Shown: positions 54,286 to 63,703 of the stretch, piece by piece
Position numbering within the stretch: position 1 is the stretch's first letter
Layout: every line of letters begins with the position of its first letter
NCBI GenBank assembly: GCA_020249925.1
Contig: JADCER010000010.1
Location: 124,001 to 188,000 of the forward strand
DNA: 64,000 nucleotides
Source of the DNA: Roseomonas sp.
Lineage (GTDB): Bacteria; Pseudomonadota; Alphaproteobacteria; Acetobacterales; Acetobacteraceae
Direction: 5' to 3'
The notes under the pieces: generated by a model
Database searches by the model: none
Told to the model about the DNA's origin: nothing
The model's input: the letters and a program-made list of their open reading frames with translations, nothing else
Program-made: the position numbers and the translations under genes

Positions 54286-54305
54286 CGCGCCCGGTGACTT
54301 TGGTC

Positions 54306-54349
54306 GCATTTTCCGAGCCGCCAAGCGAGGCCGCTTGGCTGGAAAATGC
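54306..54349 (-). repeat. Dispersed 44-bp palindromic repeat with compensated stem
   Basis: On the minus strand this reads GCATTTTCCAGCCAAGCG, loop gcct, then CGCTTGGCGGCTCG and GAAAATGC. Compared with other copies the inner stem has GCG/CGC in place of GTG/CAC, so the pair is kept. It begins directly after the stop codon of the ornithine cyclodeaminase homologue, in the same direction. Confidence 0.93.
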
Positions 54350-55276
54350 TCACCCCCCATAAGCCAGCACCGCCGCCGCCAAATCCTCTCCGGCCCAGCC
54401 CACGGATTTGAAGGCGGTGATCTGATCGGCACTTTGCCGGCCGGGATGGGTGCCGCGGCAAAGCTCGGCCAAATCCGCCACCACGTGGTCTGCCGTAAAA
54501 GCGCCCTCCGCGATGGCCTGCACCACATCGCCGGCCTCGGCCAGGCCCCCGGCGCGGGTATCCACCACCAAAAGCGCGCGCTTGAGCGCCAGCGCATCGG
54601 CTTCGCGCATATCGGGCCGATAGGCGCCCACCAGATCAAGATGCACGCCCGGCCGCAAGGCCGCGCCTTGGATGAGCGGGTCGCTCGCCAGCGTGGCGGC
54701 GCTGATGATATCGGCGCCGGCGAAATCGGGCACCGTTACCGCCCGCGCCGGCAGGCCATGCGTGGCAAGCTGCGTGGCCAGGCGCGCCGCGTTTTCGCCC
54801 TTGCGCGACCAGATCGCGATATCCTTGATCGGAAAACAGGCAGCATAAGCCTCCGCCAGGGCATGGGCGACCTTGCCGCTGCCCAGCAGCAGCAGGCGGG
54901 AACTCTCGGGCCGGGCCAGATAGCGCGCGGCCAAAAGGCTTGCCGCTGCCGTCCGCCGATCCGTCAATTCGCCGCCATCCAGCATGGCAAGCGGCGCCCC
55001 AGTGGTGGCATCTGACAGCAAATAGCTGGCATGGACGGCGGGCAGGCCGCGCGCATCATTGCCAGGCGCGACATGGACAATCTTGACACCATAATGCCCG
55101 CCCGCGCGCCAGGCCGGCATCAGCAGCAGGGTGTTTTGCGCCCCTGTCCCATCCGCCCAGCCGTGGCGGTGGCGCAGTGGTGCTTCGCAGCCCTGCCGGA
55201 ACATTTCGGCCAGGGCCTCGATCAGCCTGTCCCAGGGTAAGGCCGCCCGGATTGCTGCCTTGTCCATCTGCCGCAT
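54350..55276 (-). CDS. Ornithine cyclodeaminase/mu-crystallin family protein
   Basis: 308 residues from the ATG at 55276, which has GGAGG upstream. Landmarks are LLLMPAWRAGGHYGVKIVHV, the NAD site RLLLLGSGKVAHALAEAY and HLDLVGAYRPDMREADA. The family includes ornithine cyclodeaminase, alanine dehydrogenase and ketimine reductase; a true cyclodeaminase assignment needs the catalytic Asp context that I cannot verify. It is divergent from aapQMP, so it may act on an amino acid taken up by that transporter (inference). Confidence 0.88.
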   Translation of the reverse strand: MRQMDKAAIRAALPWDRLIEALAEMFRQGCEAPLRHRHGWADGTGAQNTLLLMPAWRAGGHYGVKIVHVAPGNDARGLPAVHASYLLSDATTGAPLAMLDGGELTDRRTAAASLLAARYLARPESSRLLLLGSGKVAHALAEAYAACFPIKDIAIWSRKGENAARLATQLATHGLPARAVTVPDFAGADIISAATLASDPLIQGAALRPGVHLDLVGAYRPDMREADALALKRALLVVDTRAGGLAEAGDVVQAIAEGAFTADHVVADLAELCRGTHPGRQSADQITAFKSVGWAGEDLAAAVLAYGG

Positions 55277-55581
55277 GCTTCTGCCTCCGCCATTCATCGC
55301 CCGCATGTGGCATTGCCCGAAGGCGAAGGGAAGCTGTGGCGCGGGAATTGCTGAGCCTCCGGCATGGGGCAGCCTCCCCAAAGGAGAGAACCGCGCTTGA
55401 TCAAGCCATTAGACGCTGTACTTCCAAGGCCAGGGCAGGAATGGGCAGCGCTACCCAAGCGCGCCGCTTGCGGGGATGGCCTGCTATCCGGTAACGCTTT
55501 GTCGCCGTTTGCAGCAAATTGTGCGCTGCCGCGGCACTTCCCGGCCCCGAAGGCCAGGGCAATTGGCAGGAGAGGCGCATA
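55277..55581. other. Divergent intergenic region between the OCD homologue and aapQ
   Basis: This 305-base gap carries the ribosome site of aapQ (GGCAGGAG near 55566) and presumably two promoters. No gene, repeat copy or clear terminator was seen. In related clusters aapJ, the periplasmic binding protein gene, occupies this place; no remnant of it was recognised. Confidence 0.6.
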
Positions 55582-56784
55582 ATGTCAGATACGACGAGCG
55601 ATCCGCGCTATAAGCGCAGGCCGCCCAAGCGCCCCCTTCGGCTTTCCTGGTCCGATGAACGGGTGCGTGGCATTTTCTGGCAAATCATCGTCGTCGCCGC
55701 TGTTGGCAGCGTGATCTATTGGCTCTGGAGCAATACCTCCCACAATCTGGCGGTGCGGCGGATTGCGACCGGCTTTGGCTTCCTGGACCGGGAAGCCGGC
55801 TTGCCCATCGCCGAAAGCCTGATCCCCTATGATCCCACAAATACCTATGCCCGCGCGCTGCTGGTGGGGGTGCTGAATACGTTGAAGGTCGCGGTGGTGG
55901 GCGTGGTGCTGGCGACCATTCTGGGCACGGCGATTGGCATTGCGCGGCTGTCCAAGAATTTCCTGCTCTCGCGCATTGCTGGCGCTTATATTGAAATCAT
56001 CCGCGACCTGCCGCTGCTGCTGCAATTGCTGTTCTGGTACACCATCCTGCAAGGCCTGCCCGGGCCGCGCCAGGCGCTGAAGCCGGTTGAAGGCGTGGTG
56101 CTGTCCAATCGCGGCCTTAAGCTGCCGGCGCTGATTTGGGAAAATGCGCATACGGCGGCGCTGGTGGTTTTTCTGCTCGGCATTCTGGCGACCTGGGTCT
56201 ATGCGCGCATGGCGCGCGCCAAGCAGATGGAAGATGGCCAGCCACGCAAGGTCTGGCCCACCGCGCTTGGGCTTATCCTCGTGCTGCCGGTGGTGGTTTG
56301 GTATGCGCTCGGCGCACCGTGGGAGATTGAATACCCCGTGTTGCGCGGCTTCAATTTCCGCGGCGGGATCAATGTCAGCCCCGAATATTTCGCGCTGCTG
56401 ATTGGCCTGGTTACCTATACTGCGGGCTTCATCGCGGAAGTGGTGCGCGCGGGCATCATGTCGGTCAATCATGGGCAATGGGAAGCGGCGCAGGCGCTTG
56501 GCTTGCGCCATCGGTCGGTGCTCAGGCTGATTGTCATGCCGCAGGCGCTGCGCGTCATCATCCCGCCGCTCACATCGAATTATCTGAATCTGACGAAGAA
56601 TTCCTCGCTCGCGGTCGCGATCGGCTATCAGGATATTGTCTCCATCGCCAATACCACGCTCAATCAGACAGGGCAGGCGATTGAAGGCATTGCCATCATC
56701 ATGGCGGTCTATCTGACGATCAGTCTTTCGATCAGCCTTTTCATGAATTGGTATAATGCGCGCATAGCGCTGGTTGAACGATAA
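55582..56784 (+). CDS. aapQ: General L-amino acid ABC transporter permease AapQ
   Basis: 400 residues from the ATG at 55582. After a basic N-terminus (YKRRPPKRPLRL) there are about eight membrane segments. The permease signature region EVVRAGIMSVNHGQWEAAQALGL (in pieces) and the long periplasmic loop with FLDREAGLPIAESLIPYDP identify the Aap/Bzt family rather than the shorter His/Gln permeases. It forms a heterodimeric channel with AapM. It leads the aapQMP operon; aapM starts 12 bases later. Confidence 0.94.
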   Translation: MSDTTSDPRYKRRPPKRPLRLSWSDERVRGIFWQIIVVAAVGSVIYWLWSNTSHNLAVRRIATGFGFLDREAGLPIAESLIPYDPTNTYARALLVGVLNTLKVAVVGVVLATILGTAIGIARLSKNFLLSRIAGAYIEIIRDLPLLLQLLFWYTILQGLPGPRQALKPVEGVVLSNRGLKLPALIWENAHTAALVVFLLGILATWVYARMARAKQMEDGQPRKVWPTALGLILVLPVVVWYALGAPWEIEYPVLRGFNFRGGINVSPEYFALLIGLVTYTAGFIAEVVRAGIMSVNHGQWEAAQALGLRHRSVLRLIVMPQALRVIIPPLTSNYLNLTKNSSLAVAIGYQDIVSIANTTLNQTGQAIEGIAIIMAVYLTISLSISLFMNWYNARIALVER

Positions 56785-56796
56785 GGGAGCCGGCGG

Positions 56797-57918
56797 ATGA
56801 GCGACGCAAGCATGTCTTCCGGTCCGCGCAAGCCGCCGATCACGGCGGTGGGGCCAATCGCCTGGGCCCGGGCTAATTTGTTTTCGGGCTGGCTTTCCAC
56901 GGCCGTGACGCTGGCCATGGGCTATCTGCTGGTCAAATTCACGCTGTCCTTCATTGATTGGGCCTTTGTGAAGGCGATCTGGACGGTGCCTTCCAATGCG
57001 CAGGGGCCGCAGACGCAAATTTGTCGGGATTTGCAGGGCTCGGGCGCCTGCTGGGCGGTTGTTGGTGAAAAGCACCGCTTCATGCTGTTTGGCACCTATC
57101 CTTTTGAACAGCATTGGCGCCCGGCCTTGGCCTGTGTGCTGTTCGTGGTGCTTTACATCATCTCCGCCATGCGACGCTTCTGGCGCTGGGAATTGGCGCT
57201 GATTTGGGTTGGGATGCTGACCGCGATTGGTGTCCTGATGTGGGGCGGTATTTTCGGCCTGCCCTATGTCCCGCAGGAACGCTGGGGCGGCCTGCCGATT
57301 ACCCTGATCCTGGCGACCTTCGGGCTTGCTTTCGCCTTCCCGCTTTCCATCCTGGTCGCGCTTGGCCGGCGGTCATCCCTGCCGGCCATCAAGGTGCTGT
57401 GCATTTTGTATGTGGAGCTCATTCGCGGCGTGCCGCTGATCAGCCTGCTATTCATGGCAAGCGTCATGTTCCCCCTATTCCTGCCGGAGGGGATGAATAT
57501 TGATAAGCTGCTGCGCGCACAGATCGCCATTATCCTATTCGCCGGCGCCTATCTGGCCGAGGTAGTGCGCGGCGGCCTGCAAGCCCTGCCCAAGGGACAA
57601 TATGAAGCCGCTGATGCCATGGGCCTGTCCTTCTGGCAGAAGACCGGGCTGATCATCCTGCCCCAGGCCCTGCGCATGGTGATCCCGCCCTTGGTCAATA
57701 CCTTCATCGGCTTCTTCAAGGATACGTCGCTGGTGCTGATCATTGGCATCTTTGACCTGTTGACCGCCGGCAAGACCGCGATTGTGGAGCCCGCCTGGCA
57801 GGGCTTCGGCGTTGAGGTTTATGTCTTTATTGGCAGCATCTATCTGGTTTTCTGCTATGCCATGTCCAAATACAGTCGCGGGTTGGAGGCGGAGTTGAAC
57901 CGCCATCGCCGCCGCTGA
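56797..57918 (+). CDS. aapM: General L-amino acid ABC transporter permease AapM
   Basis: 373 residues. Family marks: the segment TICRDLQGSGACWAVV-like region (QICRDLQGSGACWAVV) and GEKHRFMLFGTYPFEQHWRP, typical of AapM/BztC, and the EAA loop AEVVRGGLQALPKGQYEAADAMG. About eight membrane segments. It pairs with AapQ at the inner membrane. aapP follows after 18 bases. Confidence 0.94.
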   Translation: MSDASMSSGPRKPPITAVGPIAWARANLFSGWLSTAVTLAMGYLLVKFTLSFIDWAFVKAIWTVPSNAQGPQTQICRDLQGSGACWAVVGEKHRFMLFGTYPFEQHWRPALACVLFVVLYIISAMRRFWRWELALIWVGMLTAIGVLMWGGIFGLPYVPQERWGGLPITLILATFGLAFAFPLSILVALGRRSSLPAIKVLCILYVELIRGVPLISLLFMASVMFPLFLPEGMNIDKLLRAQIAIILFAGAYLAEVVRGGLQALPKGQYEAADAMGLSFWQKTGLIILPQALRMVIPPLVNTFIGFFKDTSLVLIIGIFDLLTAGKTAIVEPAWQGFGVEVYVFIGSIYLVFCYAMSKYSRGLEAELNRHRRR

Positions 57919-57936
57919 ATCCCGGGAAACAACATC

Positions 57937-58728
<792 letters not shown>

Positions 58729-58824
58729 ATGCCCGCCATGCGCAGGGCGCGGGGCAAATGCCTTGCAATCCTTGGCTGACGGGGCAGACTGCACGGCAAT
58801 GATCCCTTGGAAGGCAAGCAAGCC

Positions 58825-60708
58825 ATGAGCAGTCCTGCCGCTACTGGGCGTGGCGCGCCTTCGCTTGCGCTGATCCTGGCAGTTCTGGGCGTTGTCTATG
58901 GGGATATCGGTACCTCTCCGCTCTACGCCATGCGCGCTGCCGCCGGCCATTTTGAGGAAGGCGGGGTGGAGGCCTGGGAAATCCTTGGCCTGCTCAGCCT
59001 GATCATCTGGGCGCTGATCCTGACCGTCACGGTGAAATATGTCGCCTTTGTGCTGCGCGCGGATAACCGCGGAGAAGGTGGCATCCTGGCGTTGATGGCG
59101 CTGGCGCAGCGCAGCGTTGAAAATGCACGCCTGCGTTGGACCTTGGCGCTGATCGGCATTGCTGGCGCCTGCCTGTTCTTTGGTGATGGCATCATCACGC
59201 CGGCGATTTCCGTGCTCTCGGCGGTGGAGGGGCTCAAGGTTGTCTCCCCCCATCTGGAAAAGGCGGTTTTGCCGATTTCAGTCGTGATCCTGCTGGCGCT
59301 GTTTCTGGTGCAGTATCGCGGTACGGCGAAAATGGGGGCAATCTTTGGGCCCATTTGCGCCGCCTGGTTTCTGGTGTTGGGGCTGCTTGGGCTTTGGGAA
59401 GTGCTGCACAATCCCGGCGTACTCGCGGCGATTTCACCGCATTGGGCCATTACCTTCTGTCTGCATTACCAGTTGATGGCCTTCATTGCCTTTGGCTCCG
59501 TCGTGCTGGCGGTGACGGGGGCCGAGGCGCTTTATGCCGATATGGGACATTTCGGCCGCCGGCCCATTCGCTGGGCTTGGCTGGTGATTGTGCTGCCGGC
59601 GCTGGTGCTGAATTACCTCGGCCAGGGTGCGCTGTTGCTGCGCGATCCGGCCGCACTCGAAAACCCGTTCTTCCTGCTGGCGCCGGAATGGTTCCGCCTG
59701 CCCTTGGTGTTCCTGGCAACCGCCGCCACCATTATCGCAAGCCAGGCGATGATTTCTGGTGCCTATACCATTGCGCGGCAATGCGTGCAGCTTGGCTTCC
59801 TGCCGCGGCTGGTGGTGCGCCATACCAGCGATACGGAAGAAGGCCAGATCTATATGCCGCAGGTGAATTTCGCCCTGCTGATCGGCGTGCTGATCCTGGT
59901 GGTGACGTTCCGCGATTCTGAGCGTTTGGCGGCGGCCTATGGCATTGCGGTGACGGGGACTTTCGTCTGCACTTCCTGCCTCGCCATGGTGGTGTTTCAT
60001 CGCAAATTCGGCTGGCCCCTGCTTGGCGTGCTTGGCGTTTTCCTGCCGCTGCTGGCGCTTGATCTGGCGTTCTTCCTTTCCAATGTGCTCAAAATCCCCG
60101 ATGGCGGTTATGTGCCGCTGGTGTTGGGCGTTGTGCTGTTCACCATCATGCTGACCTGGCATCGCGGGCGGGAATTGCTGTTCGCGCGTATCCGCCAGGA
60201 TGGCCTGCCGCTGAAATCCTTCATTGCGCGCCTGCCGCAATCACGCACCGTGCGCGTCCCCGGCACCGCGGTGTTCATGACCAGCCAGGCGGAATTCCTG
60301 CCCGGCGCGCTGCTGCATAACCTTAAGCACAACAAGGTTTTGCATGAGCGGGTTTTGTTCCTGACCGTCACCAATGAGGATGTGCCGCAAGTGGGCGCTG
60401 ATCGGCGCCGCGCGGTGGAAGAATTGGCGCCCAATATCCATCGCATCGCGCTGCGCTACGGTTTCCAGGAAAGCCCCAATATCCCGCGTGAGCTTGAAGC
60501 GCTGGCGGAATTGGGCATTCCTTACGAACCCATGCAGACCTCCTATTTCCTGGGGCGGGAGACGGTGGTGGCAGCCGCAGTGCCGAAAATGTCGCGCTGG
60601 CGGCAATGGCTGTTTGTGGTGCTCAGCCGGAATTCCCTTTCGGCCACGGAATTCTTCCGCATCCCATCTGACCGTGTGGTAGAATTGGGCGTGAAGGTCG
60701 CGATCTGA
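58825..60708 (+). CDS. kup: Low-affinity potassium transporter Kup
   Basis: 627 residues from the ATG at 58825. [18 protein letters not shown] is the Kup signature, followed by [25 protein letters not shown] (in pieces) and [19 protein letters not shown]. Twelve membrane segments and a C-terminal cytoplasmic domain of about 170 residues. It takes up K+ with protons. It is 96 bases after aapP and probably separately transcribed. No sensor genes are linked. Confidence 0.95.
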   Translation: MSSPAATGRGAPSLALILAVLGVVYGDIGTSPLYAMRAAAGHFEEGGVEAWEILGLLSLIIWALILTVTVKYVAFVLRADNRGEGGILALMALAQRSVENARLRWTLALIGIAGACLFFGDGIITPAISVLSAVEGLKVVSPHLEKAVLPISVVILLALFLVQYRGTAKMGAIFGPICAAWFLVLGLLGLWEVLHNPGVLAAISPHWAITFCLHYQLMAFIAFGSVVLAVTGAEALYADMGHFGRRPIRWAWLVIVLPALVLNYLGQGALLLRDPAALENPFFLLAPEWFRLPLVFLATAATIIASQAMISGAYTIARQCVQLGFLPRLVVRHTSDTEEGQIYMPQVNFALLIGVLILVVTFRDSERLAAAYGIAVTGTFVCTSCLAMVVFHRKFGWPLLGVLGVFLPLLALDLAFFLSNVLKIPDGGYVPLVLGVVLFTIMLTWHRGRELLFARIRQDGLPLKSFIARLPQSRTVRVPGTAVFMTSQAEFLPGALLHNLKHNKVLHERVLFLTVTNEDVPQVGADRRRAVEELAPNIHRIALRYGFQESPNIPRELEALAELGIPYEPMQTSYFLGRETVVAAAVPKMSRWRQWLFVVLSRNSLSATEFFRIPSDRVVELGVKVAI

Positions 60709-60742
60709 CCCAGGTTGCGCGCCCCTGATGGAGGAGATGTGC

Positions 60743-61120
60743 ATGGAGCGGATGCTGGTGACACTCTCCCTTGTGGCGGGGCCGGGCTTTCCGGCGGGCT
60801 GCGTTGATCACCGCTATGAGATTGAGCTTGCGCTGGATGCGGCGGGGCACCCGGATGCGAAAGCCTGGGCGGAAGACCCTGCCCCCTGGCGCGCGCGGCG
60901 CATTCGCCCCGATGCGCCACCCGAACAGGGCGATGTGCAATATGATGGCGATAATGGCTGGTTCATCCGCTTCAGCGGCAGCCTGGCCGAGCGCTTTGAC
61001 GCGCCCGAGGCGCATTTCGACCCCGGCAGCAGCCCGATCCGGCCCGGGGAATATGTGACCATCACCGAAGTGGATGGCGGGGTGTTTGATTACCGGATTG
61101 TGGGGGTGGGGGCCTTGTGA
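60743..61120 (+). CDS. Small protein of unknown function
   Basis: 125 residues from the ATG at 60743, chosen because GGAGGAG (60730-60736) lies six bases upstream; ATGs at 60728 and 60737 are also in frame. It is acidic and probably soluble, with VTLSLVAGPGFPAGCVDHRYEIEL and a C-terminal EYVTITEVDGGVFDYRIVGV. The composition is like its neighbours. No family was recognised. It lies between kup and prlF-yhaV, 97 bases before the prlF start. Confidence 0.7.
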   Translation: MERMLVTLSLVAGPGFPAGCVDHRYEIELALDAAGHPDAKAWAEDPAPWRARRIRPDAPPEQGDVQYDGDNGWFIRFSGSLAERFDAPEAHFDPGSSPIRPGEYVTITEVDGGVFDYRIVGVGAL

Positions 61121-61141
61121 GGGGCTGCGACGCGATGCGGT

Positions 61142-61182
61142 AATGCAATTGCATTGACAAGACAATGCGTTTGCATTACATA
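61142..61182 (+). promoter_or_regulatory. prlF-yhaV promoter with two operator palindromes
   Basis: A sigma-70-type promoter has TTGACA (61154-61159), a 17-base spacer and TACATA (61177-61182). Two palindromes overlap it: AATGCAATTGCATT (61142-61155, perfect) and AATGCGTTTGCATT (61164-61177). Their starts are 22 bases apart, about two turns of DNA, so a dimeric antitoxin could bind both on one face. Autoregulation by PrlF is the expected use. Confidence 0.8.
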
Positions 61183-61216
61183 GACCAGCCATCCCCGCCC
61201 TAACCCGAGACGTGCC

Positions 61217-61546
61217 ATGCCCGCCGCGCTTGAAGTCGAATCCACCCTGACTGACCGCTATCAGACCACGGTGCCAGAGACGGTGCGCCGTGCGCTTCGC
61301 CTCGGCAAACGCGACAAGCTGCATTACTCCATCCGTCCAGGCGGTGAGGTGGTGCTGACGCGTGCCGCGCCCGCCGAGGCTGAGGACCCTTTGCTCGGCC
61401 AATTCCTCGGCTTTCTGGCCAATGATATCGCGCGCCACCCGGAACGCTTGCAGGCGGTGGATGCTGGCCTTGCCGCGCGGCTTCACGCGCTGGTGGGCGA
61501 TGTTGAGGTTGATCTTGATGCCGCCCTTTCGGCCGATGATGAATGA
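61217..61546 (+). CDS. prlF: Antitoxin PrlF
   Basis: 109 residues. An AbrB-like swapped-hairpin N-terminus shows VESTLTDRYQTTVPETVRRAL and DKLHYSIRPGGEVVLTRA, as in PrlF (SohA). The C-terminal half is acidic and would contact the toxin. It neutralises YhaV and represses its own promoter with it. The stop overlaps the yhaV start by ATGA. The pair is a type II toxin-antitoxin module. Confidence 0.92.
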   Translation: MPAALEVESTLTDRYQTTVPETVRRALRLGKRDKLHYSIRPGGEVVLTRAAPAEAEDPLLGQFLGFLANDIARHPERLQAVDAGLAARLHALVGDVEVDLDAALSADDE

Positions 61547-62043
61547 AGGCCGGCAAGCCAGCGCCGCTGGTGGTTCATGGCTGGACGGTATTCGCCCATC
61601 CGCTGTTCCTTGCGCAGCTTGAAGCGCTGGCGCGGCAGATAGAGGCGCTGCGGCAAAAGGACCCGGTGGGCTATCGGAACCGGAATGCCAGCAAGCGGCT
61701 GGCGGCCATCACGAAACTCGCGTTTGAAGTCATTCCAGAAGACCCGACGCGTGCGGAATATCGCCAAGGCGGCACGCTTGGGGATGAGCACAAGCATTGG
61801 CGCCGCGCCAAGTTCTTTCAGCAATACCGGCTGTTTTTTCGCTTCCATGCGGCAAGCAGGCTTTTGGTTTACGCCTGGGTGAATGATGAGGGCACCAGGC
61901 GCGCTGATGAAAGCCGCGATGATGCGTACCGGGTCTTTCGCCGCATGCTGGAAAGCGGCCATCCGCCCGATGATTGGGAAGCGCTCTTGGCCGAGGCGCG
62001 GTTGGGGGAGGGGTTGCGGGGATGGGCGGCGAGGGAAGGGTGA
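61543..62043 (+). CDS. yhaV: Toxin YhaV (ribosome-dependent RNase)
   Basis: 166 residues. VVHGWTVFAHPLFLAQLEAL and the conserved core TLGDEHKHWRRAKFFQQYRLFFRF (in pieces), with YAWVNDEGTRRADESRDDAYRVFRRML, match YhaV throughout. YhaV is an RNase that stops growth when not bound by PrlF. The length is normal and no break is seen, so the toxin looks intact. The next feature, tRNA-Ala, is on the opposite strand. Confidence 0.92.
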   Translation: MKAGKPAPLVVHGWTVFAHPLFLAQLEALARQIEALRQKDPVGYRNRNASKRLAAITKLAFEVIPEDPTRAEYRQGGTLGDEHKHWRRAKFFQQYRLFFRFHAASRLLVYAWVNDEGTRRADESRDDAYRVFRRMLESGHPPDDWEALLAEARLGEGLRGWAAREG

Positions 62044-62091
62044 TCGTCAACTTCGCAGAAATAATCAGACCAAAATTTCTGGGCTGGTAGC

Positions 62092-62167
<76 letters not shown>

Positions 62168-62183
62168 CCGGGGAAGAGGCGCG

Positions 62184-62212
62184 GTATTAGCGCCCAAGTT
62201 CGGCCTCGGCAA
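62184..62212 (-). promoter_or_regulatory. Promoter of tRNA-Ala
   Basis: On the minus strand TTGCCG (62212-62207) and TAATAC (62189-62184) are 17 bases apart and end 16 bases before the tRNA 5' end. The discriminator is GC-rich, as usual for stringently controlled tRNA promoters. Confidence 0.75.
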
Positions 62213-62405
62213 GGGGGCCATGCCATCATGAATGCATTTGGCCGTTAAGGCTCAGTCGCCCGCCGGCGGGCGGGCATTTGCTGCTTCTTTGGCGGCTTCC
62301 CTCGGCTCAGAGCCAGCCCCATGCTTGCGCCGCTCGGAAGCTGATGCTAAGTGCCCGCCCTTGTTCAATTCCACATTTTCGCTTGAGTGAAAGAGACCCG
62401 GCGCC

Positions 62406-62606
62406 ATGGCCGTTCCTAAGAAGAAGACTTCGCCTTCCCGCCGCGGCATGCGCCGCAGCCATGAAGCGCTTTCCACCTCCGCGCATCATGAATGCCCGAA
62501 TTGCGGCGAATTGAAGCGCCCGCACCATGTCTGCTCCCATTGCGGCTATTATGATGGCCGTGAAGTGGTGGCGGCGGATCGCCTGAAGCCGGCCGTCCGG
62601 CTCTGA
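62406..62606 (+). CDS. rpmF: 50S ribosomal protein L32
   Basis: 66 residues. [20 protein letters not shown] is the L32 start. The zinc-ribbon cysteines are in [10 protein letters not shown] and [11 protein letters not shown], the four-Cys form. It is followed after 33 bases by plsX, in the conserved rpmF-plsX-fabH order linking ribosome and lipid synthesis. Confidence 0.97.
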   Translation: MAVPKKKTSPSRRGMRRSHEALSTSAHHECPNCGELKRPHHVCSHCGYYDGREVVAADRLKPAVRL

Positions 62607-62639
62607 TCCCGCGCATCCCAGGGCGCCGAGGCTCCCGCG

Positions 62640-63689
62640 ATGGCTGATACGGGTTCCGCCTTTTCCCTGGCCATAGATGCCATGGGTGGGGATGCGGCGC
62701 CTGAGGTGGTGCTCGATGGCCTGGAATTGGCCGCCGAGCGGCATCCGCAGGCGCGCTTCCTGTTGGTGGGCGATGAGGCGCGCGTGGGTGGCGCCTTGGC
62801 GCGGCGCAAGCGGGCTGCTCGGGCCTGTAGCCTGCGCCATGCGCCTGAAGTTATCTCCGGTGATTTGAAGCCGACAGCAGCCTTGCGCATGCGCGGGTCT
62901 TCCATGCGCATGGCGATTGATGCCGTGGCGGCGGGGGAAGCGGCGGGCGTGGTTTCGGCTGGGAATACCGGGGCGCTGATGGCGCTCGCCAAAATCGTCA
63001 TCAAGACCATGCCGGAAATTGATCGGCCTGCCTTGGCGGCGATTGGTCCCTCCGCGCGCGGTGATGTCGTGCTGCTTGATCTTGGTGCCAATGTGCAATG
63101 CGATGCGCGCAACCTGGTGGAGTTTGCCATCATGGGTGATGCATTCGCGCGCGTGGCGCTGGGGCTTACCACGCCCAGCATCGGTCTTTTGAATGTGGGC
63201 AGTGAGGAATTGAAGGGCGATGACCGCGTGCGCGCGGCTGCCGAAATTCTGCGCGATTCGCATGTTGGCGCTCAGTTCCGCGGCTTCATCGAAGGCCATG
63301 ACATCACCGCCGGTACCGTGGATGTGGTGGTGACGGATGGTTTTACCGGCAATGTCGCGCTGAAAACCGGCGAAGGGGCACTCAAGCTCATGCGCGATTT
63401 GCTGCGTCAGGTCTTTACCAGCAGCGTGCCCGCCCGGCTTGGCTATTTGCTGGCGCGGCCCGCCTTGGATCGGCTGCGCGAATGGATGGACCCCAGGCGT
63501 TACAATGGCGCGATCCTGCTTGGGCTGAATGGCGTGGTGGTGAAATCCCATGGCGGGACGGATGCGCTTGGCTTCGCCCATGCCGTGGATGTGGCCATGG
63601 ATATGGTGACCCATGGCTATAATGATCGCATTCGGGACGGATTTGATCGGCTTGCGGGCCGCAACAGGCTGGCGCCTTCGCCAACTTGA
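62640..63689 (+). CDS. plsX: Phosphate acyltransferase PlsX
   Basis: 349 residues. LAIDAMGGDAAPEVVLDGL opens the protein, with SAGNTGALMALA and LLDLGANVQCDARNL, then VVTDGFTGNVALKTGEG. PlsX converts acyl-ACP to acyl-phosphate for PlsY. The C-terminal LGLNGVVVKSHGGTDALGF is normal. fabH begins 14 bases after the stop. Confidence 0.96.
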   Translation: MADTGSAFSLAIDAMGGDAAPEVVLDGLELAAERHPQARFLLVGDEARVGGALARRKRAARACSLRHAPEVISGDLKPTAALRMRGSSMRMAIDAVAAGEAAGVVSAGNTGALMALAKIVIKTMPEIDRPALAAIGPSARGDVVLLDLGANVQCDARNLVEFAIMGDAFARVALGLTTPSIGLLNVGSEELKGDDRVRAAAEILRDSHVGAQFRGFIEGHDITAGTVDVVVTDGFTGNVALKTGEGALKLMRDLLRQVFTSSVPARLGYLLARPALDRLREWMDPRRYNGAILLGLNGVVVKSHGGTDALGFAHAVDVAMDMVTHGYNDRIRDGFDRLAGRNRLAPSPT

Positions 63690-63703
63690 TGTAGCTTAGC
63701 GCC

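Noticed and set aside
55277..55581. Possible aapJ remnant upstream of aapQ
   Set aside because: No stretch in any frame resembled a periplasmic binding protein or a signal peptide.
55585..57114. A 509-residue open frame antisense to aapQ and aapM
   Set aside because: It is the GC-driven mirror of two well-supported permease genes, is rich in Arg, His and Gln, and has no recognisable domain.
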